From an uncultured Actinomycetes bacterium (GTDB lineage: Bacteria; Actinomycetota; Acidimicrobiia; Acidimicrobiales; Microtrichaceae): a stretch of DNA of 48,141 nucleotides. The translations under genes and the position numbers were made by a program. The notes beneath the pieces were generated by a model, which was not told the origin of the DNA, did no database searches, and saw only the letters and a list, made by a program, of their open reading frames with translations. Below are positions 31,679 to 38,359 of the stretch, piece by piece; within the stretch, counting starts at the first letter, position 1; the number at the start of each line of letters is the position of its first letter. The DNA lies in contig CAIQNH010000045.1 in assembly GCA_903873135.1 (NCBI GenBank), positions 1 to 48,141 of the forward strand, in the 5' to 3' direction.

Positions 31679-33310
31679 ATGACCGGCCCGCTCCCCACCT
31701 ACGTCAGCGAGTCGTTCGACGCCGACGAGCAGACGATCCTGCGGCGGTACTTCACCAACCTCGACGGGCCGGTGTTCGCGCTGGTGAACCTGCCGGAGGT
31801 GGTCAAGGGTGCGCTGTTCGCCCGCTACTCCCGGTCGGCCAAGTCGCTCCGCCGACTCTTCCTCGACGAGTTCGTCGGCGAGCTCGACACGACCGGCGAC
31901 GAGACGATCGACGCCACCATCGGGTTGGAGCGGGCCGAGGCGCTCTACGACCGGGTGTTCTTCGAGTACGGCGACGACAGCGTCGCACAGCTCGGAGGTG
32001 TGCACCTCGCGTGCGAGCAGGCCTCGAACCTGTTGACGAAGGTGCTCGAGTGGGGACGCCTCATGTCCTACCTGGAGCAGAGCACCCGCTACATCCCCTA
32101 CGACGAGCGACTGGGAGGGCGGTACCGCTACTTCCGCGATCCCGAGCTGCTGTCGTCGAACCTCGGCGCCCGCTACGTGGGCGACATGGACCAGATCTTC
32201 GACATCTACTCGGAGCTGGCCCGAGAGATCCAGGACCACTTCCGCGAGCGGTTCCCCAAGGCCGAGGGCGACTCCGACTTCGTCCACCGGCAGGCCATCC
32301 GGGCCAAGGCCTTCGACGCCACCCGGGGGATCCTGCCCGCAGCGGCGCTCTCCAACGTCGGCATCTACGGATCCGGTCAGGCCTACGAGGCGCTCCTGCT
32401 GCGGATGCGCTCGCTGCCGCTCCCGGAGGCCCGGACCTACGCGGACCTCATGCTCGCCGAGCTGCGCAAGGTGATCCCGAGCTTCCTCAAGCGGGTCGAC
32501 CTGCCCGACCGGGGCGTGGCCTGGAGCGAGTACCTCTCGGACAACCGGGCCGCCATGGAGGCTGCGGCCTACGACGTCCTGAGCGGTGACACCGCCGCCG
32601 GCACCTCCGAGGCGTCGGTCGAGCTCGTGGACTTCGACCCGGACGGCGAGGTCAAGATGGTCGCGGCCATGCTCTACCCGTACACGAGCCTGCCCGAGTC
32701 GCAGATCCTCAACCGGGTGGGTCGCATGACCGTCGAGGAGCGACTGGCGGTCATCCGGGCCTACGTCGGCGACCGGAGCAACCGCCGGCACAAGCCCGGT
32801 CGGGCGCTCGAACGGACCGACTACCGCTTCGACGTGGTGTCCGACTACGGCGCCTTCCGGGACCTCCAGCGTCACCGCATGGCGACGGTCGAGTGGCAGG
32901 AGCTGTCGCCCCGACACGGCTACACCAGACCTCGATCGGTCGACGAGGCCGGTCTCGGGGACCGCTTCGAGGAGGCGATGCACCTGTCGCACGACCTGTG
33001 GGAGTCGCTCTCCGAGCAGTTCCCCGAGCGGGCGTCCTACGCCGTGGCCCTGGCCTACCGGGTTCGGTACGTGATGCAGTTCAACGCCCGCGAGGCGATG
33101 CACCTCATCGAGCTGCGGACGTCCGTGCAGGGCCACCCGAGCTACCGGGCGGTCGGGCAGGAGATGCACCGGCTGATCGCCGAGCGGGCCGGTCACCGAG
33201 CGGTGGCGGAGATGATGACCTTCGTCGACCACTCGGGAGGCGCCGACCTCGAGCGGCTGGGAGCGGAGCGCCGCGCCGAGTCCAGGCGTTCCGCCGTCGG
33301 GGAGTCCTGA
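31679..33310 (+). CDS. Double ThyX-like (FAD-dependent thymidylate synthase fold) protein
   Basis: A 543-residue protein, about twice the length of ThyX (220-250). Both halves look like ThyX. The C-terminal half carries RHRMATVEWQELSPR (Arg398-His399-Arg400, Ser410) and NAREAMHLIELRT. The N-terminal half carries WGRLMSYLEQSTRY (Trp125-Gly126-Arg127, Ser135), which fits the spacing of the RHRx7S motif exactly but has Trp-Gly for Arg-His, and then LPAAALSNVGIYGSGQAYEALLLRM, an echo of the later ThyX helix. In the C half the spacing after RHR is two residues longer. Similar long proteins are annotated as FAD-dependent thymidylate synthases in actinobacteria; whether they make dTMP is unclear to me. 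Confidence 0.75.
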   Translation: MTGPLPTYVSESFDADEQTILRRYFTNLDGPVFALVNLPEVVKGALFARYSRSAKSLRRLFLDEFVGELDTTGDETIDATIGLERAEALYDRVFFEYGDDSVAQLGGVHLACEQASNLLTKVLEWGRLMSYLEQSTRYIPYDERLGGRYRYFRDPELLSSNLGARYVGDMDQIFDIYSELAREIQDHFRERFPKAEGDSDFVHRQAIRAKAFDATRGILPAAALSNVGIYGSGQAYEALLLRMRSLPLPEARTYADLMLAELRKVIPSFLKRVDLPDRGVAWSEYLSDNRAAMEAAAYDVLSGDTAAGTSEASVELVDFDPDGEVKMVAAMLYPYTSLPESQILNRVGRMTVEERLAVIRAYVGDRSNRRHKPGRALERTDYRFDVVSDYGAFRDLQRHRMATVEWQELSPRHGYTRPRSVDEAGLGDRFEEAMHLSHDLWESLSEQFPERASYAVALAYRVRYVMQFNAREAMHLIELRTSVQGHPSYRAVGQEMHRLIAERAGHRAVAEMMTFVDHSGGADLERLGAERRAESRRSAVGES

Positions 33311-33355
33311 CCCCACCCACCCGGGGGACGTGACCGGAGCTGCGGTCGGCGTGGT

Positions 33356-33361
33356 TATGAT
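33356..33361 (+). promoter_or_regulatory. Promoter -10 (TATGAT) for the DUF4193 gene
   Basis: TATGAT gives a 5' leader of about 45 nt before ATG 33412. A TGACCG about 19 nt upstream could serve as a weak -35. Confidence 0.55.
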
Positions 33362-33377
33362 GCGCCCGACCCTCGGC

Positions 33378-33392
33378 CCGGGACGGTCCCGG
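33378..33392. promoter_or_regulatory. 15-bp palindrome in the leader of the DUF4193 gene
   Basis: CCGGGAC-G-GTCCCGG is a perfect inverted repeat with 7-bp arms, lying about 10 nt after the expected transcription start. It could be a protein-binding site or a small RNA hairpin close to the ribosome site. Confidence 0.4.
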
Positions 33393-33411
33393 AGCGGTGG
33401 GTCGGAGCGAC

Positions 33412-34107
33412 ATGGCCGACGATTCCGACGACGACTTCGAGGACCTGCCCGTGGAGATCGAGGGCGAGCTCGACGAGGACCTCGACGGCGAACTGGACGA
33501 CGACCTCGACGGTGACATCGAGGGTGACCTCGACGGGGAGATCGAGGGTGAGCTCGACCCCGAGGCCGGTGAGGACGAGACGGCCGACGTCGTCCCGACG
33601 GCTCGTCGCAAGCGGGCCGACGAGGGCGAGGACGACGAGGACGACCTGAGCGACGACGACGTCGAGGCGGACCTCGACACCATCCTCAAGGACCGCATCG
33701 CCTCGGGCGACGACGAGGACGAGGAGGACGTCGTCGAGGAGACGACGACCGAGTCCGGGGAGCAGGTGGCCCCCAGGTCGGGTGACGAGTTCACCTGCTC
33801 GACCTGCTTCCTGATCGTCCACCCCCGTCAGTTCGGTCGTCCGGGGGAGTACCGGTGCCCTGAGGGCTACGACCCCTGCGAGGGGATCACGCTGCTCGAG
33901 GCCCGCGCGGCGGCCGGCCGGAAGGCCTCCTCGTCGAAGCCTGCAGCACGGCAGAAGTCCGCAGCCGCCAAGGCCCCGTCCGCGAAGGCGACGGCAGCGA
34001 AGTCACCTGCCAAGAAGGCACCGGCCAAGAAGGCGGCGGCCGCGAAGGCGCCGGCCAAGAAGGCGGCCGCCACCCGGAGCTCGGCCAGGAAGTCCTCGAA
34101 GGGCTGA
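33412..34107 (+). CDS. DUF4193-like protein with acidic repeats and Lys/Ala-rich tail
   Basis: A 231-residue protein in three parts. Residues 1-85 are extremely acidic, with repeats of the type ELDEDLDGELDDDLDGD. Residues about 88-165 resemble the actinobacterial DUF4193 domain: DLDTILKDRIAS, then FTCSTCFLIVHPRQFGRP, with further cysteines at YRCPEGYDPC, likely a zinc site. The last 60 residues are Lys/Ala/Pro/Ser-rich with AAKAPAKKAAA repeats like histone H1 or mycobacterial HupB tails, which bind DNA. ATG is taken over an upstream GTG because it follows GGAG and fits the usual DUF4193 start. Function unknown; the bipolar charge is striking. Confidence 0.7.
   Translation: MADDSDDDFEDLPVEIEGELDEDLDGELDDDLDGDIEGDLDGEIEGELDPEAGEDETADVVPTARRKRADEGEDDEDDLSDDDVEADLDTILKDRIASGDDEDEEDVVEETTTESGEQVAPRSGDEFTCSTCFLIVHPRQFGRPGEYRCPEGYDPCEGITLLEARAAAGRKASSSKPAARQKSAAAKAPSAKATAAKSPAKKAPAKKAAAAKAPAKKAAATRSSARKSSKG
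33421..33564 (+). repeat. Asp/Glu/Leu-Gly repeats (GAC/GAG codon tract)
   Basis: Repeating units close to GELDDDLDGD encode the acidic N-terminal part of the DUF4193-like protein. The DNA is an imperfect tandem repeat and may vary in copy number. Confidence 0.75.
33919..34104 (+). repeat. Lys/Ala-rich AKKAPAKKA-type repeats
   Basis: Imperfect repeats such as AKKAPAKKAAA encode the basic C-terminal tail of the DUF4193-like protein, similar to H1-like tails of actinobacterial nucleoid proteins. Confidence 0.75.
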
Positions 34108-34109
34108 GC

Positions 34110-34583
34110 GTGGCAGAACCCGGCGACCCCTTCGCGGCGGTGCTCGACGAGCTGGCCACGGCGGTGCCCCGCCTGGTCACGAGGACGCGTCGACAGGTCG
34201 ACGTGGCCCGCAATCTGGCCACGCTCGTGGTCTGCCGGCGGCTCCCGTCGGCACCTGCGCCGTCCCGCCCGTCGTCGGGCGAGCGGGTCCCGCTGACCGT
34301 CGTCGACGTCGTGGCGGAGGACTGGCGAGCCCCGGAGGCCGACGCCCCTCCGGTGCTGAGCGTCGTCCCGGACGAGCACGCGGGCGGCGAGGAGGGCCCC
34401 GTCCCCGACGTCGCCGAGCTCGCGCTCGACGACTACGACGCCCTCGCTGCCTCGCAGGTCGTCCCCCGACTCGGATCCCTCTCCGCCGAGCAGCTGGAGC
34501 TCGTCCGGCGCTACGAGCGAGGCCACCGGAACCGTCAGACCATCCTCCACCGTGTCGGGCAGCTGCTCGACGCACCCTCCTGA
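34110..34583 (+). CDS. Conserved hypothetical protein with C-terminal DYDALAASQVVPRL block
   Basis: A 157-residue protein. Residues 1-40 are a basic helical region, the middle is Pro/Ala-rich and probably unstructured, and the last 50 residues (DYDALAASQVVPRL, then LVRRYERGHRNRQTILHRV) form a helical block that I recall seeing at the C-termini of various Acidimicrobiia and other actinobacterial proteins. It may be a binding or membrane-association module. The GTG lies 2 nt after the DUF4193 stop, so the two are likely one operon. No function is known to me. Confidence 0.6.
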   Translation: MAEPGDPFAAVLDELATAVPRLVTRTRRQVDVARNLATLVVCRRLPSAPAPSRPSSGERVPLTVVDVVAEDWRAPEADAPPVLSVVPDEHAGGEEGPVPDVAELALDDYDALAASQVVPRLGSLSAEQLELVRRYERGHRNRQTILHRVGQLLDAPS

Positions 34584-34601
34584 GGCCAGGGTCCTCCGTC
34601 G

Positions 34602-35069
34602 GTGGCGTCGCCCGAGCGCTACGTCCTGTCCGTCAGGCCCGCCAGCGCGGACGACGAACCAGCACTGGAGGGACTCCGTGACCGTGTCGACGCCGACCTG
34701 TCCGTCCACCGGGGCGGGGCCGACCTCGTGGCGTCGGTTCGGTCCGTCCCGGAGGGTGACGCCGACCTGCACCTCGTGGCGGAGGTCGGTGGACTGCTCG
34801 TCGGCGAGGCCCAGGCTCGTCTCGTGACCTCACCGGACGGCCGGCTCGGCTGCCGGCTCGAGCGCATCGCGACCGATCCGGACGTACGGGGGGTGGGCGT
34901 CGGCCACCAGCTGCTCCTCGGCGCCCGGGCGTGGGCCACGGACCACGGCGCCCGGTCGATCGAGGCCGTCGCCCTCCCCGGTGACCGGTCCACCAAGAAC
35001 TTCCTCGAGGCGCACGGGCTCGTGGCCCACCTGATCACGGCTCGAGGTGACCTCGGAGGACGACCGTGA
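34602..35069 (+). CDS. GNAT-family N-acetyltransferase
   Basis: A 155-residue acetyl-CoA-dependent transferase. After an N-terminal alpha/beta part, motif A is visible as IATDPDVRGVGVGHQLLLGA (R-x-x-G-x-G type, about residues 90-108), followed by ARSIEAVALPGDRSTKNFLEAHG, the usual second half with N-F-aromatic spacing. The acceptor substrate cannot be predicted. The GTG has no strong ribosome site. Its stop overlaps the Nudix gene (GTGA), so the two proteins may act on the same class of small molecule. Confidence 0.8.
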   Translation: MASPERYVLSVRPASADDEPALEGLRDRVDADLSVHRGGADLVASVRSVPEGDADLHLVAEVGGLLVGEAQARLVTSPDGRLGCRLERIATDPDVRGVGVGHQLLLGARAWATDHGARSIEAVALPGDRSTKNFLEAHGLVAHLITARGDLGGRP

Positions 35070-35473
35070 GCGACCGTCCCGAAGTGTGCGTCGGCGGGAT
35101 CGCAGTGAGCGACGGGTGCCTCCTGATGGTGCGCCGGGGTCACGGTCCGGCGGCGGGGGAGTGGTCCGTTCCGGGAGGGCGTGTCGAGGCCGGCGAGACG
35201 CTCGCCGAGGCGGTCGTCCGGGAGCTCAGCGAGGAGACCGGACTGGACGCCGTCTGCGGCCCCTTCGTCGGTTGGGTGGAGCGACTCGACGGCGTCGAGC
35301 ACCACGTGGTCCTGGACTTCCTCGTGGTCGTCGAGCCCGGGGCGGCACCGGCCGCAGGCGACGACGCGGTCGAGGCCGCCTGGGTGCCCCTCCACGAGGT
35401 CCCGGAGCTCAGGTTGGTCGACGGACTGGCGGAGTTCCTCGCCGAGCACGGGTTCATCGACACCCTCGCCTGA
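35066..35473 (+). CDS. Nudix hydrolase (MutT-like)
   Basis: A 135-residue Nudix enzyme with a perfect Nudix box from Gly38 to Leu60: Gly38, Glu44, Arg52-Glu53-Leu54, Glu56-Glu57 and Gly59. The family splits nucleoside diphosphates linked to another moiety, using Mg2+. The short length and the CVGGIAVSDGCLLMVRRG start resemble MutT/ADP-ribose pyrophosphatase types, but the substrate is not determined. It is coupled to the acetyltransferase gene by a 4-nt overlap. Confidence 0.9.
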   Translation: MSDRPEVCVGGIAVSDGCLLMVRRGHGPAAGEWSVPGGRVEAGETLAEAVVRELSEETGLDAVCGPFVGWVERLDGVEHHVVLDFLVVVEPGAAPAAGDDAVEAAWVPLHEVPELRLVDGLAEFLAEHGFIDTLA

Positions 35474-35514
35474 CGGCGGGGGTCACGGGCTCGCCGGAAC
35501 GGGCGCAGGTGGGC

Positions 35515-36291
35515 TCAGCGGCCCTTCCACTGGGGGTCACGCTTCTCGGCGAACGCCGTGATGCCCTCGATGAAGTCCTCGGTGGCGCCCATCGCCGCGA
35601 TCCCGGCGTCGGAGAGCTGCCAGCCGACCTCGTCCTCGGCGTCGGTCGCAGCCAGCATGATCCTCCGGCTCTCGCGGACGGCGAGCGGCGCGTTGGCCGT
35701 GATCTCCGCAGCGAGCTCGAGGGCGGTCTCGAGCGCCGTGCCCTCGGCGCACAGGCGGTTGACGAGTCCGAAGTGGTGGGCCCGCTCTGCCGGGAAGTCG
35801 AGGCGGCCGGTCAGCGCCAGCTCCATGGCCACGTTGCGCGGAATCTTCCGGGGGAGCCGGAAGAGACCGCCGGCGGCAGCGACGAGGTTCCGCTTGACCT
35901 CGGGGATGCCGAAGACGGCGGTCTCGGAGGCCACGACGAGGTCGGCGGCCAGCACGATCTCCGTCCCCCCGGCCAGGGCCGGACCGTCGACCGCCGCGAT
36001 GACCGGCTTGGTCCGCTCACGCCGGACGAAGCCGGCGAACCCGCCCTTGGCCGTGGTCATGCCGCCCGGGTCCACGGCGATCTGCTTCAGGTCGGCACCG
36101 GCGCAGAAGATGTAGCCCTTGTCGGTGCGTGCCCCGGTCAGGATCCCGACCCAGGCGTCCTCGGACTCCTCGAGCTGGTCGATCGCCGCCTCGATGCCCT
36201 CGGCGACGTCCCGGTTGACGGCGTTGCGTGCGTCGGGTCGGTCGATCGTGATGATGCCGACGTTGCCTCTGAGTTCGTAGGTCACGGTCAC
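35515..36291 (-). CDS. Enoyl-CoA hydratase/isomerase family protein
   Basis: A 258-residue crotonase-fold enzyme. The oxyanion-hole segment FCAGADLKQI and the catalytic region GPALAGGTEIVLAADL and IPEVKRNLVAAAGG both keep their Glu residues, so hydratase activity is likely. It should hydrate an enoyl-CoA in beta-oxidation or a degradation pathway. Three GTG codons in a row (36297, 36291, 36285) could start it; 36291 is chosen because a TAGGGT -10 ends 7 nt upstream of it. It diverges from the HAD phosphatase gene, with 59 nt between starts. Confidence 0.88.
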   Translation of the reverse strand: MTVTYELRGNVGIITIDRPDARNAVNRDVAEGIEAAIDQLEESEDAWVGILTGARTDKGYIFCAGADLKQIAVDPGGMTTAKGGFAGFVRRERTKPVIAAVDGPALAGGTEIVLAADLVVASETAVFGIPEVKRNLVAAAGGLFRLPRKIPRNVAMELALTGRLDFPAERAHHFGLVNRLCAEGTALETALELAAEITANAPLAVRESRRIMLAATDAEDEVGWQLSDAGIAAMGATEDFIEGITAFAEKRDPQWKGR

Positions 36292-36298
36292 GGTCACG

Positions 36299-36304
36299 AC
36301 CCTA
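36299..36304 (-). promoter_or_regulatory. Leaderless -10 (TAGGGT) for the enoyl-CoA hydratase gene
   Basis: TAGGGT on the minus strand ends 7 nt before GTG 36291. Confidence 0.55.
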
Positions 36305-36336
36305 GTGGGGTGTCCGCCGCACCTCGCAAGCCGACC

Positions 36337-36342
36337 TACAGT
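36337..36342 (+). promoter_or_regulatory. Leaderless -10 (TACAGT) for the HAD phosphatase gene
   Basis: TACAGT ends 8 nt before the GTG at 36351. It lies back-to-back with the enoyl-CoA hydratase promoter. Confidence 0.55.
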
Positions 36343-36350
36343 TCCGGCCC

Positions 36351-36941
36351 GTGAGTGCGACGCCCACCCCATCCCGGGACGTCGAGGTCGTCGTGTTCGA
36401 CCTCGACGGCACGCTGCTCGACTCCGACGCCGCCCTGCTCGCCGCCTTCGAGGCCAACGGTGTGGCGATCGAGGACGTCACCTACGGCCACGCGGTCGCG
36501 GCTGAGGCGGAGCGGCTCGGTCTGACGCTGGACGCCTACGAGTCCGCCTACGACACGGATGCCGCCACTCCCTTCCCGGGGATCGACGAGCTCCTGGCGG
36601 TGCTCCCGCGGTGGGCGGTGTGCTCCAACAAGCACCCGCGCTCCGCCGTGGCCGAGTTCGAACGGCTCGGCTGGCGGCCGGAGGTGGCCTGCTTCGCCGA
36701 CAGCTTCGACTGGGAGCACAAGCGACTGGGGCCGGTGCTGGACCTGCTGGGGGTGTCGGCGGACCGGGTCCTGATGGTCGGCGACACGACCGGCGACCTG
36801 GTCGTGGCCGAGGAGGTGGGGTGCGCCTACGCCTGGGCCGGCTGGAACCCGCGGACGGCCGCCGAGCGCCCCGATGGGGTCGTCCTCGCCCGACCGGCCG
36901 ACCTACTCGGGCTGCTCGGCGGGGGACTCGTCGATCGCTGA
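36351..36941 (+). CDS. HAD-superfamily hydrolase (phosphoglycolate-phosphatase-like)
   Basis: A 196-residue haloacid-dehalogenase-type phosphatase. Motif I is FDLDGT (nucleophile Asp17, acid/base Asp19), motif II is the Ser in VCSNKH, motif III the Lys in EHKRLG, and motif IV GDTTGD. The helical cap is small. The substrate is a phosphorylated small molecule not readable from sequence. The last 13 codons overlap the 3' end of the gene on the opposite strand by 39 bp. Confidence 0.87.
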   Translation: MSATPTPSRDVEVVVFDLDGTLLDSDAALLAAFEANGVAIEDVTYGHAVAAEAERLGLTLDAYESAYDTDAATPFPGIDELLAVLPRWAVCSNKHPRSAVAEFERLGWRPEVACFADSFDWEHKRLGPVLDLLGVSADRVLMVGDTTGDLVVAEEVGCAYAWAGWNPRTAAERPDGVVLARPADLLGLLGGGLVDR

Positions 36942-38303
36942 CGGCTCGGCCGGGGCCGCCTCCGGTGGCGTCGCGCTCGATCGGTCCGGCTGCGCACCGG
37001 AACCCGAGGGTGCAGCGCGGCCGCCGCTCCGGTTCCCGTCTCGGGCTGGGGGTCGTGGGGTCGCCGCGGTGCGCTGACGCTCCGGTCGTGCGTTGCGCGG
37101 TCGCCGCTTCCGGGCTGCGGCCGCCTCGGACGGGTCGATCCCGAACAGGGCGGCGACGCCCGGCAGGATGTCGGCGACGCGACGCACGGCCTCGAGCAGC
37201 TCCTCGCCGGGCTCGGCCGGCCTGCTGGTGATCCGGACCCTCGCCCGAACCGGGGAGCTGGCGAGCGCGTCGAGCGCCGCCACCCACAGCTCCTGGCTCG
37301 TCCGTTCGCCCAGGCCGTCGTCCACCGACTGCACCAGTCGATCGGCGAGCTCCGCCGGGACGGCCATGCCGGCCTTGGGCGAGCGCGAGCTGAGCCGGAG
37401 TGCCCGGACGAACCGACCTGCGCCGACCTCGGTCGCGATGTCGGCCACCCACTGACGCTCGTCGGCGACGAGGCGCCGGTCGAGTCCGGTCCGCAGTTCG
37501 GCCAGGAGCGCCCGGGTCTCGTCGTCCCGCGCCGAGCTCTCGCCCGCGACCACGACGGAACGCAGGTCACGGAGGTCGACCTCGTCGACGATGCGCAGCG
37601 CGGCCTCGGCCCGGTCCCGCCACTCGGCGTCACGGGTGCGGGGGAGGAGCCGTTCGGCGATGGTGAGGACCTGCTGCGCCGGCATCTCAGGGCGTCCCTC
37701 GGCGCGGGCCCGCGTGTTCTCCTCCTCCACTGCGGTCCGCACGGCGGGGAGTCCGCCTCGGAGCAGCTGCTCCGCCACCGGTCGCTCTGCCTCACCGAGC
37801 GACGCGAGGAGCGCGTCCCGGTGCGCCCTGCCGGCCCGGATGCGCTTGGGGCGGGGCCGCTCGGGCAGTGGCTCCCGGGGTGGTCGCTGGCGGCGCTCGC
37901 CGTCCTGGCGGTCTCGACGCTCACCCGGGGGTCGGCCACGTCGTTCCCCGTCCGGGCGATCGCGTCGCTCCCCGTCCCCGCGCGGGCCGCGGTCACGGCG
38001 CTTGCGGGAACGATCCGACCTGCCGACGAGCTGCGTGGTCACGAGCGGCTGCTCACGTCCGGAGCCGAGCAGCTCGATCCGTTGGGGTTCCGCCCGCTGG
38101 CCCTTGGGGGCCTGCACCGACGTCACCTCGATCCCGTCGATCAGGAACTCGGCCTCGGCTCGGAGGACGTCACCGACGGAGGCCCCTTCCGGCAGGATGG
38201 CGCCGTCCAGTTCGCCCTTGGGCTGCCTGGCACCGGCGGCACGCCAGGTCCACACGCCGTCGTCGCGACGCGACGTCAGCTCGATCTCGAGTCGGGAGGC
38301 CAC
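36903..38303 (-). CDS. Arg-rich hypothetical protein with repeat linker
   Basis: A 466-residue protein of unknown function. Residues 1-95 look like a small beta-rich domain (ASRLEIELTSRRDDGVWTWR, later FLIDGIEVTSVQAPKGQR). Residues about 108-160 are a basic linker of repeated GERRDRPD/GERRGRPP units. Residues about 160-400 are a predicted all-helical domain, and the last 60 are Arg/Pro/Ala-rich and disordered. The composition suggests RNA or polyanion binding. GTG start with TAGCGT at leaderless distance. Downstream of mycothione reductase on the same strand. No family recognised. Confidence 0.65.
   Translation of the reverse strand: MASRLEIELTSRRDDGVWTWRAAGARQPKGELDGAILPEGASVGDVLRAEAEFLIDGIEVTSVQAPKGQRAEPQRIELLGSGREQPLVTTQLVGRSDRSRKRRDRGPRGDGERRDRPDGERRGRPPGERRDRQDGERRQRPPREPLPERPRPKRIRAGRAHRDALLASLGEAERPVAEQLLRGGLPAVRTAVEEENTRARAEGRPEMPAQQVLTIAERLLPRTRDAEWRDRAEAALRIVDEVDLRDLRSVVVAGESSARDDETRALLAELRTGLDRRLVADERQWVADIATEVGAGRFVRALRLSSRSPKAGMAVPAELADRLVQSVDDGLGERTSQELWVAALDALASSPVRARVRITSRPAEPGEELLEAVRRVADILPGVAALFGIDPSEAAAARKRRPRNARPERQRTAATPRPPARDGNRSGGRAAPSGSGAQPDRSSATPPEAAPAEPSAIDESPAEQPE
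37870..37990 (-). repeat. GERRDRxD-type repeat tract
   Basis: Four imperfect copies of a GERR(D/G/Q)R motif encode the basic linker of the Arg-rich protein. Boundaries are approximate. Confidence 0.65.
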
Positions 38304-38309
38304 GTCGGA

Positions 38310-38315
38310 ACGCTA
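38310..38315 (-). promoter_or_regulatory. Leaderless -10 (TAGCGT) for the Arg-rich protein gene
   Basis: TAGCGT on the minus strand ends 6 nt before the GTG at 38303. Confidence 0.55.
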
Positions 38316-38359
38316 CCGAAGGGACCGGTGGGCGGGAAACCGGAGCCGGGCGCCACCGC

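Noticed and set aside
35474-35514. Possible terminator between the convergent Nudix and hydratase genes
   Set aside because: I found no convincing stem in the 41 nt; only scattered short GC matches.
36116-36142. TTGTCGGTG on the plus strand, resembling the PafBC-type damage promoter element
   Set aside because: There is no TANNNT at the required distance, and it lies inside the enoyl-CoA hydratase gene on the opposite strand.
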